Part shown: positions 32,064-39,783 of the stretch, one piece after another | Position numbering within the stretch: the first letter of the stretch is position 1 | Layout of the letters: each line of letters starts with the position of its first letter | NCBI GenBank assembly: GCA_016188835.1 | Contig: JACPHB010000018.1 | Coordinates: 1-50,045, forward strand | DNA length: 50,045 bases | DNA from: Parcubacteria group bacterium | GTDB taxonomy: Bacteria > Patescibacteriota > Minisyncoccia > UBA10092 | Direction of reading: 5' to 3' | Made by a program: the position numbers and the translations under genes | Notes under the pieces: generated by a model | Databases searched by the model: none | What the model saw: the letters and a program-made list of their open reading frames with translations, nothing else | What the model was told of the DNA's origin: nothing

Positions 32064-32297
32064 ATGCAGATTCGCAAACAGTTGATCGCCATGGCCAACG
32101 TGCTCGCGGCGGACCAGCCGATGGTGGTCTGCCCCGACCAGGAGTTCCACCTGGGTCTGGGGAAGGTGTGTAAGCGGGGGTACTACCACTCCGTTTATAC
32201 TCGTTTCCGTCACAAGTCGCGGACGCCGCACAACCGGCGCGGAAGCGGCACCGCGCCGCGCCACACCAAGAAGAAGGGCGGGGGCGCCGGCCAGTAG
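32064..32297 (+). CDS. hypothetical small basic protein, GC-rich orphan gene
   Basis: Not recognised. The 77-residue product reads MQIRKQLIAMANVLAADQPM, has C41 and C55 and ends in a basic tail (RFRHKSRTPHNRRGSGTAPR, KKKGGGAGQ) suggesting nucleic-acid binding. It has AGGAGGG about 7 bases before the ATG, a perfect consensus promoter, and a 15-bp GC stem terminator; the stop codon itself sits in a second hairpin GGCGCCGGC/GCCGGCGCC. Third positions are mostly G or C, opposite to neighbouring genes. The unit looks built for high expression. Confidence 0.7.
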   Translation: MQIRKQLIAMANVLAADQPMVVCPDQEFHLGLGKVCKRGYYHSVYTRFRHKSRTPHNRRGSGTAPRHTKKKGGGAGQ

Positions 32298-32312
32298 CCG
32301 GCGCCGCCCAAG

Positions 32313-32361
32313 CCCCCGGAGCGAGAAGAGAATATCCTTCTCGCTCCGGGGCGTTTTTTTT
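32313..32361 (+). terminator. very strong terminator
   Basis: CCCCGGAGCGAGAAG pairs with CTTCTCGCTCCGGGG around an 8-base loop, followed by eight T. Confidence 0.95.
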
Positions 32362-32367
32362 GTTTTA

Positions 32368-32438
32368 TGGACCTGAGGGAAATCGAATCCCTGTTTCCGC
32401 AATGCGAATGCGGTGTATTACCACTATACTACAGGCCC
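32368..32438 (-). tRNA. tRNA-Ala (anticodon CGC)
   Basis: A 71-base cloverleaf with acceptor GGGCCTG/CAGGTCC including G3-T70, and anticodon loop TTCGCAT giving CGC. With the GGC isoacceptor at 26834 this covers GCG and GCC/GCT codons. Confidence 0.93.
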
Positions 32439-32453
32439 TCGCATAACAATGTT

Positions 32454-33047
32454 TTAAATCTTCCCGACTAGTTTCAATCCAGGTTTTAAAGTTTTATGTC
32501 CCGGTCTCCAGCTTGCCGGGCAGACATTGCCTTTATTTTCTCTGACAAATTTAGCCGCCTGCAATTTTCGCAACAGTTCGGCGGCGCTGCGACCAATACT
32601 ATTATCATGTATCTCGCAGGTCTTTAAAACTCCGTCGGGATCAATAATAAAAGTGCCTCGCAAAGACAGACCCTCTTCTTCAATATATACGCCAAATTCT
32701 CGACACAGTTTTCCGGTCGGATCGGCTACCATCGGAAATTTTACTTTTCTTATAGCCGGAGAACTATCGTGCCAGGCCTTGTGAACAAAAGCGGTATCGG
32801 TGCTTACCGACAAAACCTCAGCATTCAATTTTTTAAGTTCGTTATAATTTTCGGCTAACTCTTCAAGCTCGGTCGGGCAAACGAAAGTAAAATCGGCCGG
32901 ATAAAAAAACAAGATCAACCACTTGCCTTTGTAATCGGAAAGTTTAATTTTTTTAATTTTTCCCTCGCCCGCCGAAGCCTTGGCGGAGGCGGGGTCGTGA
33001 AACGCGTCTAAACTGAAATCCAAAATTTTTTCGTTTATTTTAACCAT
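32454..33047 (-). CDS. 2-Cys peroxiredoxin (AhpC/Prx1 type)
   Basis: The 197-residue product has the peroxidatic C57 in FYPADFTFVCPTE and a resolving C176 in NVCPASW, as in typical 2-Cys peroxiredoxins; it reduces hydrogen peroxide and alkyl peroxides. Residues about 18-28 (DPASAKASAGE) are encoded by a copy of the CCCGCC...GGCGGG palindromic repeat (32968-33000), inserted in frame in the first loop, away from the active site. It lies between tRNA-Ala and tRNA-Pro. Confidence 0.92.
   Translation of the reverse strand: MVKINEKILDFSLDAFHDPASAKASAGEGKIKKIKLSDYKGKWLILFFYPADFTFVCPTELEELAENYNELKKLNAEVLSVSTDTAFVHKAWHDSSPAIRKVKFPMVADPTGKLCREFGVYIEEEGLSLRGTFIIDPDGVLKTCEIHDNSIGRSAAELLRKLQAAKFVRENKGNVCPASWRPGHKTLKPGLKLVGKI
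32968..33000. repeat. palindromic repeat inside the peroxiredoxin gene
   Basis: CGCCCGCCGAAGCC/GGCGGAGGCGGGG arms; the same element type as at 11466, 39411 and 44631. Confidence 0.8.
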
Positions 33048-33082
33048 AAATTTATTTTTTTAATTGTAAACCTGTCAGTTGG

Positions 33083-33153
33083 TCGGGGTGCAGAGAATTG
33101 AACTCTGTCTTCACGCACCCGAAGCGTGCGTACTGCCGGTATACTACACCCCG
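33083..33153 (-). tRNA. tRNA-Pro (anticodon CGG)
   Basis: A 71-base cloverleaf with acceptor CGGGGTG/CACCCCG, anticodon stem CACGC/GCGTG, and loop TTCGGGT giving CGG. Confidence 0.94.
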
Positions 33154-33157
33154 CTAA

Positions 33158-34603
33158 TTACTTTACATAGTATTTTTTCTTTATACTTCTGAATTCTTCC
33201 TCGGCGACTTCTCGGGTTTTAGTTTGAGCTATTTTATACATTTTTTCAAGTTCGACAAGTTGCCGCTCATTCAATTCCACGGCGCGCGCCGTTAAATACT
33301 TTTCAGTATTTTTTTTTGGGTCATCCAAAACTTCATCAAGAAGAATATTTAATAAATAACCGATTTTGTGCCCCGGATCAATTTTTAATTCTTTCATAAG
33401 AATATCACCGTTGATTTTTAACATCTTAACCGAAATCGGATCATGGGAAACTTTTTCAATAATCGCCCGCAAGTGGCGCAGTTTATACGGTTCGGCTTTC
33501 GGCACGCCCGATCCTTTCCGGTCGGCGATCCGCACTTCTAAAAGATCGTCCATATTTTCCGGACCGACATTTCTTACCAGCCGCCGCACCGAATTTTCGG
33601 TCACCTCTTCAACATTGTAATAAAATAGGTGATAACGCACCAAAAGAACGACTTTTTCTATGAATTTTTTGGGGAATTTCAGCCGTTCCAGAATTTTCGC
33701 CGCTATTTTGGCGCCAACAACCTCATGATTATAAAAAGTGGAATCGGGTCCGTCGCCTCTTTTTGTTCTGGGTTTTCCGACATCATGTAAAAGCGAAGCA
33801 ATCCGATTTTCCAATTTATAGCCGTGAGTGGCGGCCCAATCCAAAGACCTTAAATTATGTTCCCAAATGGTATAAATGTGATGTTTATTTTGTCCGACGC
33901 CGATACCTTCTTCAAGCTCCGGAATAATATGTTTTAAAAGTTCAAATTTATTAAGCATTTCAATACCCGATTTGGCGTTGTCCGTTATTAGTATTTTTAT
34001 AAGTTCATCGCGGATTCTTTCTTTTGAAATAGCAACGAGATCTCCGGAATTTTTCTTTATAGCCTCGGTGGTTTTTTCTTCAATAGTAAATCCCAGCTGA
34101 ACCGCGAAACGCACCGCGCGCATAAGCCGCAAAGCATCTTCGTTGAATCTTTCATCCGGACTTCCGACAGTTCTGATAGTTTTAGCGGCGATATCGATTT
34201 CTCCGCCGTAGGGGTCAATGAATTTTTTTCCGTCGTAAGCGATAGCATTTACGGTAAAATCGCGGCGCGCCAGGTCGTCTTCAAGTTTAGAAGTAAATCT
34301 CACAACATCCGGATGCCTCTTGTCGGTATATTTTTCTTCAACGCGATATGTGGTAATTTCTATTATTTTAAGTTTAGGATTGGAGCTTTCCGTATTTATT
34401 GCGACAGTGCCAAAATCATTTTCATAAACGCTATGGCTAAAAATTTTCTGGATTTCAACTGGCTTGGCGTTGGTAGTGATATCCCAATCATATGGCTCGC
34501 GACCTAAAATGAAATCGCGAACGCATCCACCCACGGCATACGCCTCAAATCCCGCGTCGTTTAACGCTTTTATCGTTTCTCTGACTTCTTTTGGAATAGT
34601 CAT
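33158..34603 (-). CDS. cca: CCA-adding enzyme / polynucleotide adenylyltransferase
   Basis: The 481-residue product has the class II nucleotidyltransferase head: FEAYAVGGCVRDFILGREPY and DWDITTNAKP (metal-binding D-x-D), then RRDFTVNAIAYDG, ERFNEDALRLMRAVRFAVQL and KERIRDELIKIL. An HD domain (IASLLHDVGKPRTK...HEVVGAKIA) and a C-terminal tail follow. It adds or repairs CCA at tRNA 3' ends, needed here because nearly all tRNA genes in the window lack an encoded CCA. Confidence 0.94.
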   Translation of the reverse strand: MTIPKEVRETIKALNDAGFEAYAVGGCVRDFILGREPYDWDITTNAKPVEIQKIFSHSVYENDFGTVAINTESSNPKLKIIEITTYRVEEKYTDKRHPDVVRFTSKLEDDLARRDFTVNAIAYDGKKFIDPYGGEIDIAAKTIRTVGSPDERFNEDALRLMRAVRFAVQLGFTIEEKTTEAIKKNSGDLVAISKERIRDELIKILITDNAKSGIEMLNKFELLKHIIPELEEGIGVGQNKHHIYTIWEHNLRSLDWAATHGYKLENRIASLLHDVGKPRTKRGDGPDSTFYNHEVVGAKIAAKILERLKFPKKFIEKVVLLVRYHLFYYNVEEVTENSVRRLVRNVGPENMDDLLEVRIADRKGSGVPKAEPYKLRHLRAIIEKVSHDPISVKMLKINGDILMKELKIDPGHKIGYLLNILLDEVLDDPKKNTEKYLTARAVELNERQLVELEKMYKIAQTKTREVAEEEFRSIKKKYYVK

Positions 34604-34632
34604 TAATTAGATTTTACACTAAGAACTGCGGT

Positions 34633-34661
34633 TTGACAAATACATACAATTATGATAAAAT
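34633..34661 (+). promoter_or_regulatory. promoter of the 121-residue gene
   Basis: TTGACA at 34633-34638 and TAAAAT at 34656-34661, spaced by 17. Confidence 0.75.
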
Positions 34662-34685
34662 AAACACAAGAAAGGTAGGTGGATA

Positions 34686-35051
34686 ATGGAGCTAACAAGA
34701 GAAAGAGTTGAGGAGATTTTGAAGAGAATTGAAGATTCATTCATTGGAAAACGGATCTCTTCCAGAGGGCCAAAAATTGAGGTAATTGTGGCTCTTAGAG
34801 AAGGTTTTTGTTTTGGTTTGAAAGAGGGCAAGGATTATGCGGAGGCCCATTGGGACGACTTGGACTTTATCCGCAAAGATCTTGAGGAGCATGCCGGTTT
34901 AGCGCCGGAAATGAAGTCCCGGTTCTTTGAAACATGGCTTTTCCGCCTTGAAGTCAAAAGGATGGATATAACTCAAGAGCAGTTGCATGAGTTTTTCAGC
35001 AAGGTTGCTCTAGAGTGTTGTAATACCCAATTAGGTATTGACAAGAAATAG
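34686..35051 (+). CDS. hypothetical protein (121 residues)
   Basis: Not recognised. The product MELTRERVEEILKRIEDSFI...KDYAEAHWDDLDFIRKDLEE is soluble, largely helical and acidic, with a CC pair near the end. AGGTAGGTGG precedes the ATG, and a good promoter lies at 34633. The perfect promoter of the next gene overlaps this gene's last codons, so the two units are packed tightly. Confidence 0.65.
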   Translation: MELTRERVEEILKRIEDSFIGKRISSRGPKIEVIVALREGFCFGLKEGKDYAEAHWDDLDFIRKDLEEHAGLAPEMKSRFFETWLFRLEVKRMDITQEQLHEFFSKVALECCNTQLGIDKK

Positions 35052-35066
35052 ATTTAGGTGTATAAT
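35038..35066 (+). promoter_or_regulatory. perfect consensus promoter, TTGACA-17-TATAAT
   Basis: TTGACA 35038-35043 and TATAAT 35061-35066 with 17 bases between, overlapping the end of the preceding gene and driving the GC-rich gene at 35131. Confidence 0.9.
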
Positions 35067-35130
35067 AGAGTTGAGAAGGTGGGGTTTTGCCTCACTAAGT
35101 TCCAAACAACCAACGCAGGAGGACAAGGTA

Positions 35131-35385
35131 ATGGCGACTCAGAAAACGATGGCTGGCGTGATGCAGAACTTCTTCGGGTATCACCCGTCCAATCCCGCCG
35201 CGAGCGGGATGAAGCTCGAGGACGTCAGGAAACTCCCCTACGAGCAGGGCGTGGCGGTCGGCGGGATCAAGGGCTTTGCCGTGGAGCTCGCGCGGCTCTC
35301 CGGCGACGAGAAGATCGAGCTCGCGCGGGGCGCCGCGAAGGAGCTCGGGCTCGGCCAGGAGGCGGTGGACTTCCCTCTCTCGTAG
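35131..35385 (+). CDS. hypothetical small protein, GC-rich orphan gene
   Basis: Not recognised. The 84-residue product (MATQKTMAGVMQNFFGYHPS, KLEDVRKLPYEQGVAVGGIK, DEKIELARGAAKELGLGQEA) is soluble and helical. GGAGG lies about 10 bases before the ATG. Codons are strongly GC-ending, unlike both neighbours. A perfect promoter lies 65 bases upstream and two strong tandem terminators follow. The frame at 35058-35507 is a shadow of this gene. Confidence 0.7.
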   Translation: MATQKTMAGVMQNFFGYHPSNPAASGMKLEDVRKLPYEQGVAVGGIKGFAVELARLSGDEKIELARGAAKELGLGQEAVDFPLS

Positions 35386-35401
35386 GAGGGGGAAATCCGA
35401 A

Positions 35402-35480
35402 GGGGGGCGGTTCAACCGCCCCCCTCTTTTTTTTCGGAAGCACAGGGTCCCGCCGATGGCGGGGCCCTCATTTATTTTTT
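35402..35480 (+). terminator. two tandem terminators
   Basis: First GGGGGGCGG/CCGCCCCCC followed by CTCTTTTTTTT (35402-35435). Second GGGTCCCGCC/GGCGGGGCCC followed by TCATTTATTTTTT (about 35446-35480). Confidence 0.92.
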
Positions 35481-35530
35481 AATATCTTTTTTATATCTTT
35501 TTCATAATAATTGTTAAAATTTAAAACATC

Positions 35531-35574
35531 CAAATTGCATGTTTATTTCCGATCGGTTGAAAACCTGCAATTTG
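35531..35574. repeat. CCGATCGG-centred palindromic repeat, left copy
   Basis: A 44-base imperfect palindrome whose ends are CAAATTGCA/TGCAATTTG and which contains GTTTATTTCCGATCGG. A second copy lies at 36211-36254 on the other side of the PaaX/Cas2-like gene, in the same orientation. Confidence 0.8.
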
Positions 35575-35618
35575 TATATTATACTAAATATTGAATATTA
35601 AATATCAAGGTTAATAAC

Positions 35619-36170
35619 ATGAAACGAACGGGACCAATGTCAAAAAAAATTCTAATTCTCCTAATCGGCGGGGCCTCTTTGGCATTAACTAACAGACCCG
35701 ATGCCTATTTCAGAGTTGTAAGAAAAATGGTGAAAGAATGGAAAAAAATAAATGAAAGAAATTTAAGGGTGGCGATAAAAAATTTATATAAATCCAAACT
35801 GATTGATTATAAAGAAAACGGAGATGGTACCGTAAAAATTGTTTTAACGGAGAGTGGCAGAAACAGAATCTTAAAATACGATATTGATAAAATTGAAATT
35901 AAAAAACCGGTGCGATGGGATAAATTATGGCGCTTGGTTGTTTTTGATATTCCCGAAGATAAAAATCTTGGCAGAAAAGCGCTAGCGACCAAATTAAAAG
36001 AACTTGGTTTTTATCCGATGCAGAAAAGCGTATTCATTCATCCGTATGAGTGTAAAAATGAAATTGATTTTATTGTAGAAATATTTAATCTCGCGCCTTA
36101 CGTGAGGTTTTTGAGGGTAAAAGATATTGATATAGAATTGGATCTTAAGGAGCGGTTTCATCTGCTTTAA
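35619..36170 (+). CDS. PaaX-like protein: wHTH plus Cas2-like ferredoxin fold
   Basis: The 183-residue product has an N-terminal hydrophobic start, a winged-helix region (about 30-85: NERNLRVAIKNLYKSKLIDY, VKIVLTESGRNRIL) and a C-terminal RLVVFDIPEDKNLGRKALAT, KLKELGFYPMQKSVFIHPYE, which is the VRAP/Cas2-like fold seen in PaaX regulators. Patescibacteria carry many such proteins, often mislabelled Cas2; no CRISPR array or cas gene is present here. Direct copies of a CCGATCGG palindrome flank the gene at 35531 and 36211, suggesting a link between the protein and the repeat. Confidence 0.75.
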   Translation: MKRTGPMSKKILILLIGGASLALTNRPDAYFRVVRKMVKEWKKINERNLRVAIKNLYKSKLIDYKENGDGTVKIVLTESGRNRILKYDIDKIEIKKPVRWDKLWRLVVFDIPEDKNLGRKALATKLKELGFYPMQKSVFIHPYECKNEIDFIVEIFNLAPYVRFLRVKDIDIELDLKERFHLL

Positions 36171-36210
36171 AATTTAAGTATCGTTTACCTTGAGACCCAG
36201 ATATCGTTCC

Positions 36211-36254
36211 TGAAATGCAGGTTTATTTCCGATCGGAATTATACATGCATTTTA
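36211..36254. repeat. CCGATCGG-centred palindromic repeat, right copy
   Basis: It contains TGCAGGTTTATTTCCGATCGG and ends in ATGCAT, matching the left copy at 35531-35574 over the GTTTATTTCCGATCGG core. Together they bracket a unit of about 720 bases. Confidence 0.8.
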
Positions 36255-36349
36255 TAGAATGGCAGACACAATATAGCTTTTTTTGATAATTTATTTTATA
36301 TTTAAGTTAAAGCAAGGCTCTTTAAGAAAACGTTAAGAATGGAGAAATT

Positions 36350-36874
36350 ATGGATGCTCGTGATGTTTTGGCGATGTTTCAGAATAAAACTTTCGTTGGC
36401 CTTTCAGATTATTATCCGCCTGAAATCAAAACGTCATTTTTGAGAATCCGGTTGGAACCACAGAAGTTGGTGGTTGAAAACAAGAGTCTTTTTCAAAGCG
36501 CTTTGATAGTTCACGAAGCAGAGTATGATGATGAATTCCGCGTGGTCGCATTTCGGGAAAAGATAGATGGCGCTTTACACAAAGAATATTCCAGAAAAGA
36601 AATAGAAGAAGATAAATATAATATTATAAGTGGTCGTTTTTTATTGAGAGACCCAAGATATATTTTACAAAATAGTAAAGATTTTATTCAAATCGCCGAA
36701 AACTCTTTTATAATTACCGTTTTTGAGGATGAAGTTGCGCTTTTTGGCAAGACTTCGATAAAAATAGAAATCATTTTTGAAGCGGGTGGCGTTCGGGTAA
36801 TACGCAAAAAGTTTGTGCGTGAGGACAAGGAATTAAATAATCAAAGAGAGATTATTCACTTTTTTGAACTATAA
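36350..36874 (+). CDS. hypothetical protein (174 residues)
   Basis: Not recognised. The product (MDARDVLAMFQNKTFVGLSD...) is soluble and beta-rich with alternating hydrophobic strands (FIITVFEDEVALF, IKIEIIFEAGGVRVI). GGAG precedes the ATG. It is a single gene convergent with gyrA, with a shared terminator. Confidence 0.6.
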   Translation: MDARDVLAMFQNKTFVGLSDYYPPEIKTSFLRIRLEPQKLVVENKSLFQSALIVHEAEYDDEFRVVAFREKIDGALHKEYSRKEIEEDKYNIISGRFLLRDPRYILQNSKDFIQIAENSFIITVFEDEVALFGKTSIKIEIIFEAGGVRVIRKKFVREDKELNNQREIIHFFEL

Positions 36875-36885
36875 AATTGTTTGCC

Positions 36886-36909
36886 GCTTTACAAGCGGTT
36901 TTTTGTTAT
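36886..36909. terminator. terminator between the 174-residue gene and gyrA
   Basis: CCGCTT-TAC-AAGCGG followed by TTTTTTG on the plus strand. Confidence 0.8.
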
Positions 36910-36919
36910 TTGTCCAGCA

Positions 36920-39373
36920 TTATAACAACGTTGCGGAGACGACTTTGTCGCCGGGTTCGACGCGCATGATGCGGACGCCCTGGGTAACACGTGAAACAGT
37001 GGAAATGGACTCAATATCGGTGCGGATTATCACACCTTTTTTGGAAATGGCGATCATTTCTTTAACGTCCGGTGTGAGGACAAATGCCGAAACTACTTTC
37101 CCGGTTTTCGGAGTTATTTTAGCGGTTTTAACTCCGGAACCGGCTCTTTTTTGTTTTTTATAAAATTTAATAAATGTTTTTTTGCCGAAACCGTTTTCCA
37201 TAATGACTAAGAATTTAGTATTTTGGTCTTTTGCTGCCGCGGCAGTTATTACGTCCATGCTGACAACTTCATCGCCGGCATGGAGCCGTATGCCGTGCAT
37301 TCCGGCGGTGGCGCGCCCTAGCGGCCGCGCGTCTTTTTCAGGAAATCTTATTGCTTGCCCCTGCGAAGTTACAAAAATTATTTGGTCTTCACCCGTCGAT
37401 TCTTTAACCCACTTTAAAGAATCTCCTTTCTTTAATTTAATAGCGATAAGCCCCGAATGGCGAACTGAACCGAAATCGGCAATAGGGGTTTTCTTTACTA
37501 AACCGTTTTTGGTCGCCATTACGAAATATTTTTCAGTGTCCTTTGCTTTCAGCTGTTTTTCATTATAGGTCAAAACCGCCTGCACTTTTTCATCCGCGCC
37601 AAGCGCCAGAAAATTAACAATCGCTTTGCCGCGCGACTGGCGCGACGCCTCAGGAATTTCCCAAACTTTGGTCTGGAAAACTCGGCCGGTGTTTGTGAAA
37701 AACAAAGCATTATCATGTGTTCCGGTGGAAACAAAATGAGTTACGGCATCTTCTTCTCTGGTCGACATTCCGGTCATGCCTTTGCCGCCTCGGTGCTGGG
37801 CGCGGACAAGCGTTGGGCTCATTCTTTTAACATATCCTGATTCGGTTAAAACCACTACTGCTTCTTCAAGAGGTACTAAATCTTCTTCTTTAAACTCGCC
37901 CAAAGCCGTGGCGATAACTTTCGTTCGCCGCTCGTCTCCATATCTTTCTTTAATTGTTTGCAGTTCTTTATAAATAATATCCAAGACCTTTTCGCGGCTT
38001 TTTAAAATAAGCTCCAGTTCTTTGATTAATTTTTTCTTTTCCAAGAGTTCGTCTTCTATTTTTTTTCTTTCCAAATTAGCAAGCGTAGCGAGTTTCATGT
38101 CCAAAATCGCGTTTGCCTGGATTTCGGTTAGCTTGAATTTAGCGACCAAGTTTTTTAAAGCATCTTCGCGGTCTTGCGATTTTTTGATTGTTTTTATAAT
38201 TTCATCGATATGGTCGAGCGCTTTTTTAAGTCCTTCCAAAATGTGGGCGCGCTCCTGCGCTTTTAGGAGTTCAAATTTTGTTCGGCGCATTACCACCTCT
38301 TCGCGATGTTTTAAGAAATATTCCAGTGCCGCTTTAAGAGAAAGCAATCTCGGCTCTATGCCGTCAACCAAAGCCAGTAAATTAAGGTGGAAAGTTTTTT
38401 GAAGATCAGTGTGCTTGTAAAGGTTGTTTAAGACCTTTTGCGGCGCGGCATCTCCTTTCAGTTCAATAACTATTCTCATTCCGTCTTTGTCCGATTCATC
38501 TCTTAAATCGCGGATGCCTTCAACTCTTTTATCGCTTGCCAGTTCGGCGATTTTTTCAAGAAGCGTTGATTTATTAACCTGGTAGGGGATTTCGGTGATA
38601 ATAATTTCTTGGCGATTTTTTTTATCTTCCACTATTTCAGCTACGCCGCGGGTAATTATTGGACCTCGGCCGGTGGCGTAAGCGGCGGCGATATCTTTTT
38701 TAGAGTAAATCACGCCGCCGGTTGGGAAGTCCGGACCTTTAACAAATTCCAGAAGATCTTCTACCGAAGCGCGGGGATGTTTTATTAAATAGGCGGAAGC
38801 ATCAATAACTTCGCTTAAATTATGCGGGGGGATATTGGTCGCCATTCCGACGGCGATGCCGACAGTGCCGTTTAAAAGCAGCTGAGGCACGGCGGCCGGA
38901 AGAACCTTTGGTTCGTCTCGCGTGGCGTCATAATTCGGAATAAAATCAACGGTATTTTTATCAATGTCTTTTAAAATTTCTTCTGCCAAAGAAGTAAGCC
39001 GCGCTTCCGTGTAACGCATGGCGGCCGGAGAATCTCCATCAACACTGCCAAAATTGCCCTGGCCGTTAATCAATGGATATCTTAGAGAAAAATTTTGCGC
39101 CAAACGAGCTAGGGCGTCGTAAACAGAAATATCGCCATGAGGATGATATTTGCCGAGCACCTCGCCAACAACAAGCGCCGATTTTCTGAATTTTGCCTGA
39201 TGGGTAAGGCCCAAATCGTGCATAGCGTAAAGAATCCGGCGGTGAACCGGCTTTAAGCCGTCGCGAACGTCGGGCAAAGCGCGTGAAACAATGACCGACA
39301 TGGCGTAACTAAGATACGATTCCTCCATCTCGCGGCTTATTTCTCTCAATTTTACATATCCTATTTCTGCCAT
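36920..39373 (-). CDS. gyrA: DNA gyrase subunit A
   Basis: The 817-residue product has the winged-helix core with the DNA-cleaving tyrosine Y121 in [10 protein letters not shown], the quinolone region [11 protein letters not shown] (S83 and Y85 in place), a long coiled tower (about 330-480) and a beta-pinwheel C-terminal domain. [10 protein letters not shown] matches the gyrase box that wraps DNA, so this is gyrase and not topoisomerase IV ParC. With GyrB it adds negative supercoils. gyrB is not in the window. No repeat insertion is seen within it. Confidence 0.96.
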   Translation of the reverse strand: MAEIGYVKLREISREMEESYLSYAMSVIVSRALPDVRDGLKPVHRRILYAMHDLGLTHQAKFRKSALVVGEVLGKYHPHGDISVYDALARLAQNFSLRYPLINGQGNFGSVDGDSPAAMRYTEARLTSLAEEILKDIDKNTVDFIPNYDATRDEPKVLPAAVPQLLLNGTVGIAVGMATNIPPHNLSEVIDASAYLIKHPRASVEDLLEFVKGPDFPTGGVIYSKKDIAAAYATGRGPIITRGVAEIVEDKKNRQEIIITEIPYQVNKSTLLEKIAELASDKRVEGIRDLRDESDKDGMRIVIELKGDAAPQKVLNNLYKHTDLQKTFHLNLLALVDGIEPRLLSLKAALEYFLKHREEVVMRRTKFELLKAQERAHILEGLKKALDHIDEIIKTIKKSQDREDALKNLVAKFKLTEIQANAILDMKLATLANLERKKIEDELLEKKKLIKELELILKSREKVLDIIYKELQTIKERYGDERRTKVIATALGEFKEEDLVPLEEAVVVLTESGYVKRMSPTLVRAQHRGGKGMTGMSTREEDAVTHFVSTGTHDNALFFTNTGRVFQTKVWEIPEASRQSRGKAIVNFLALGADEKVQAVLTYNEKQLKAKDTEKYFVMATKNGLVKKTPIADFGSVRHSGLIAIKLKKGDSLKWVKESTGEDQIIFVTSQGQAIRFPEKDARPLGRATAGMHGIRLHAGDEVVSMDVITAAAAKDQNTKFLVIMENGFGKKTFIKFYKKQKRAGSGVKTAKITPKTGKVVSAFVLTPDVKEMIAISKKGVIIRTDIESISTVSRVTQGVRIMRVEPGDKVVSATLL

Positions 39374-39410
39374 ATTTTTCTAAAAATGAAATTTTTAGCT
39401 AAAAATATGA

Positions 39411-39441
39411 GCATCCGCCGAAGCTTTAGCGAAGGCGGATA
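39411..39441. repeat. palindromic repeat after gyrA
   Basis: CATCCGCCGAAGCTTTAGCG and AAGGCGGATAG form an imperfect palindrome, the same type as at 44631 and 32968. The C-terminal codons (MWAIRLR) of the small gene at 39426 run into it. Confidence 0.8.
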
Positions 39442-39674
39442 GCCCACATATCTTTTAAATTATTAACCTGCTCATTTAGCGATTGCCAGACACCCGGAAG
39501 CTCTTTTTTTACATTAATTGCGGCTTTGGTGTTTTCCGAGGCGGGGATTTGGGAAGGAAAAGTTAAAATCCAAAACATAAAAATCACGGCCATTACAGAA
39601 AAAACACCAAACCACATTATCAGTCGTTTTATCGGCTCCGGCTTATTTTGAAGATTTTTTATCAAATTAATCAT
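39426..39674 (-). CDS. small single-span membrane protein
   Basis: Not recognised. From the ATG at 39674 the 82-residue product has one membrane span (LIMWFGVFSVMAVIFMFWIL) followed by an outside-facing segment with helix VKKELPGVWQSLNEQVNNLK. The longer frame to 39722 starts within a perfect inverted repeat and is rejected. The last residues come from a dispersed repeat, so the native C-terminus may have been changed. It follows the MBL gene on the same strand. Confidence 0.6.
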   Translation of the reverse strand: MINLIKNLQNKPEPIKRLIMWFGVFSVMAVIFMFWILTFPSQIPASENTKAAINVKKELPGVWQSLNEQVNNLKDMWAIRLR

Positions 39675-39684
39675 TTTAAAATTT

Positions 39685-39780
39685 AAAATCAAAATAATAA
39701 AAATAAAATTCCTTAGCCCCATTCGCCTTCGGCGAACGGCTCGCCCCCACCTAGAATTTTATTTTTATTATTTTGATTTT
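39685..39780. repeat. perfect 27-bp AT-rich inverted repeat enclosing a GC-rich loop
   Basis: Arms 39685-39711 and 39754-39780 are perfectly complementary and almost pure A/T. The 42-base loop is GC-rich and holds TTCGCCTTCGGCGAA, itself a palindrome. It lies between the MBL gene and the small membrane gene. A second structure of the same design is at 41639-41782. Confidence 0.9.
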
Positions 39781-39783
39781 TCA

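Noticed and set aside
35058..35507. 149-residue frame overlapping the GC-rich gene at 35131
   Set aside because: It is a frame shadow that starts at the promoter, lacks an SD and reads through both terminators.
35619..36170. Cas2 as sign of a CRISPR system
   Set aside because: The protein is longer than Cas2, has an N-terminal winged helix, and no array or other cas gene is nearby. It fits the PaaX-like group.
36984..37000. parS-like ACACGTGAAACA inside gyrA
   Set aside because: The match is partial and falls in conserved gyrA codons (VSRVTQGV), so chance is more likely.
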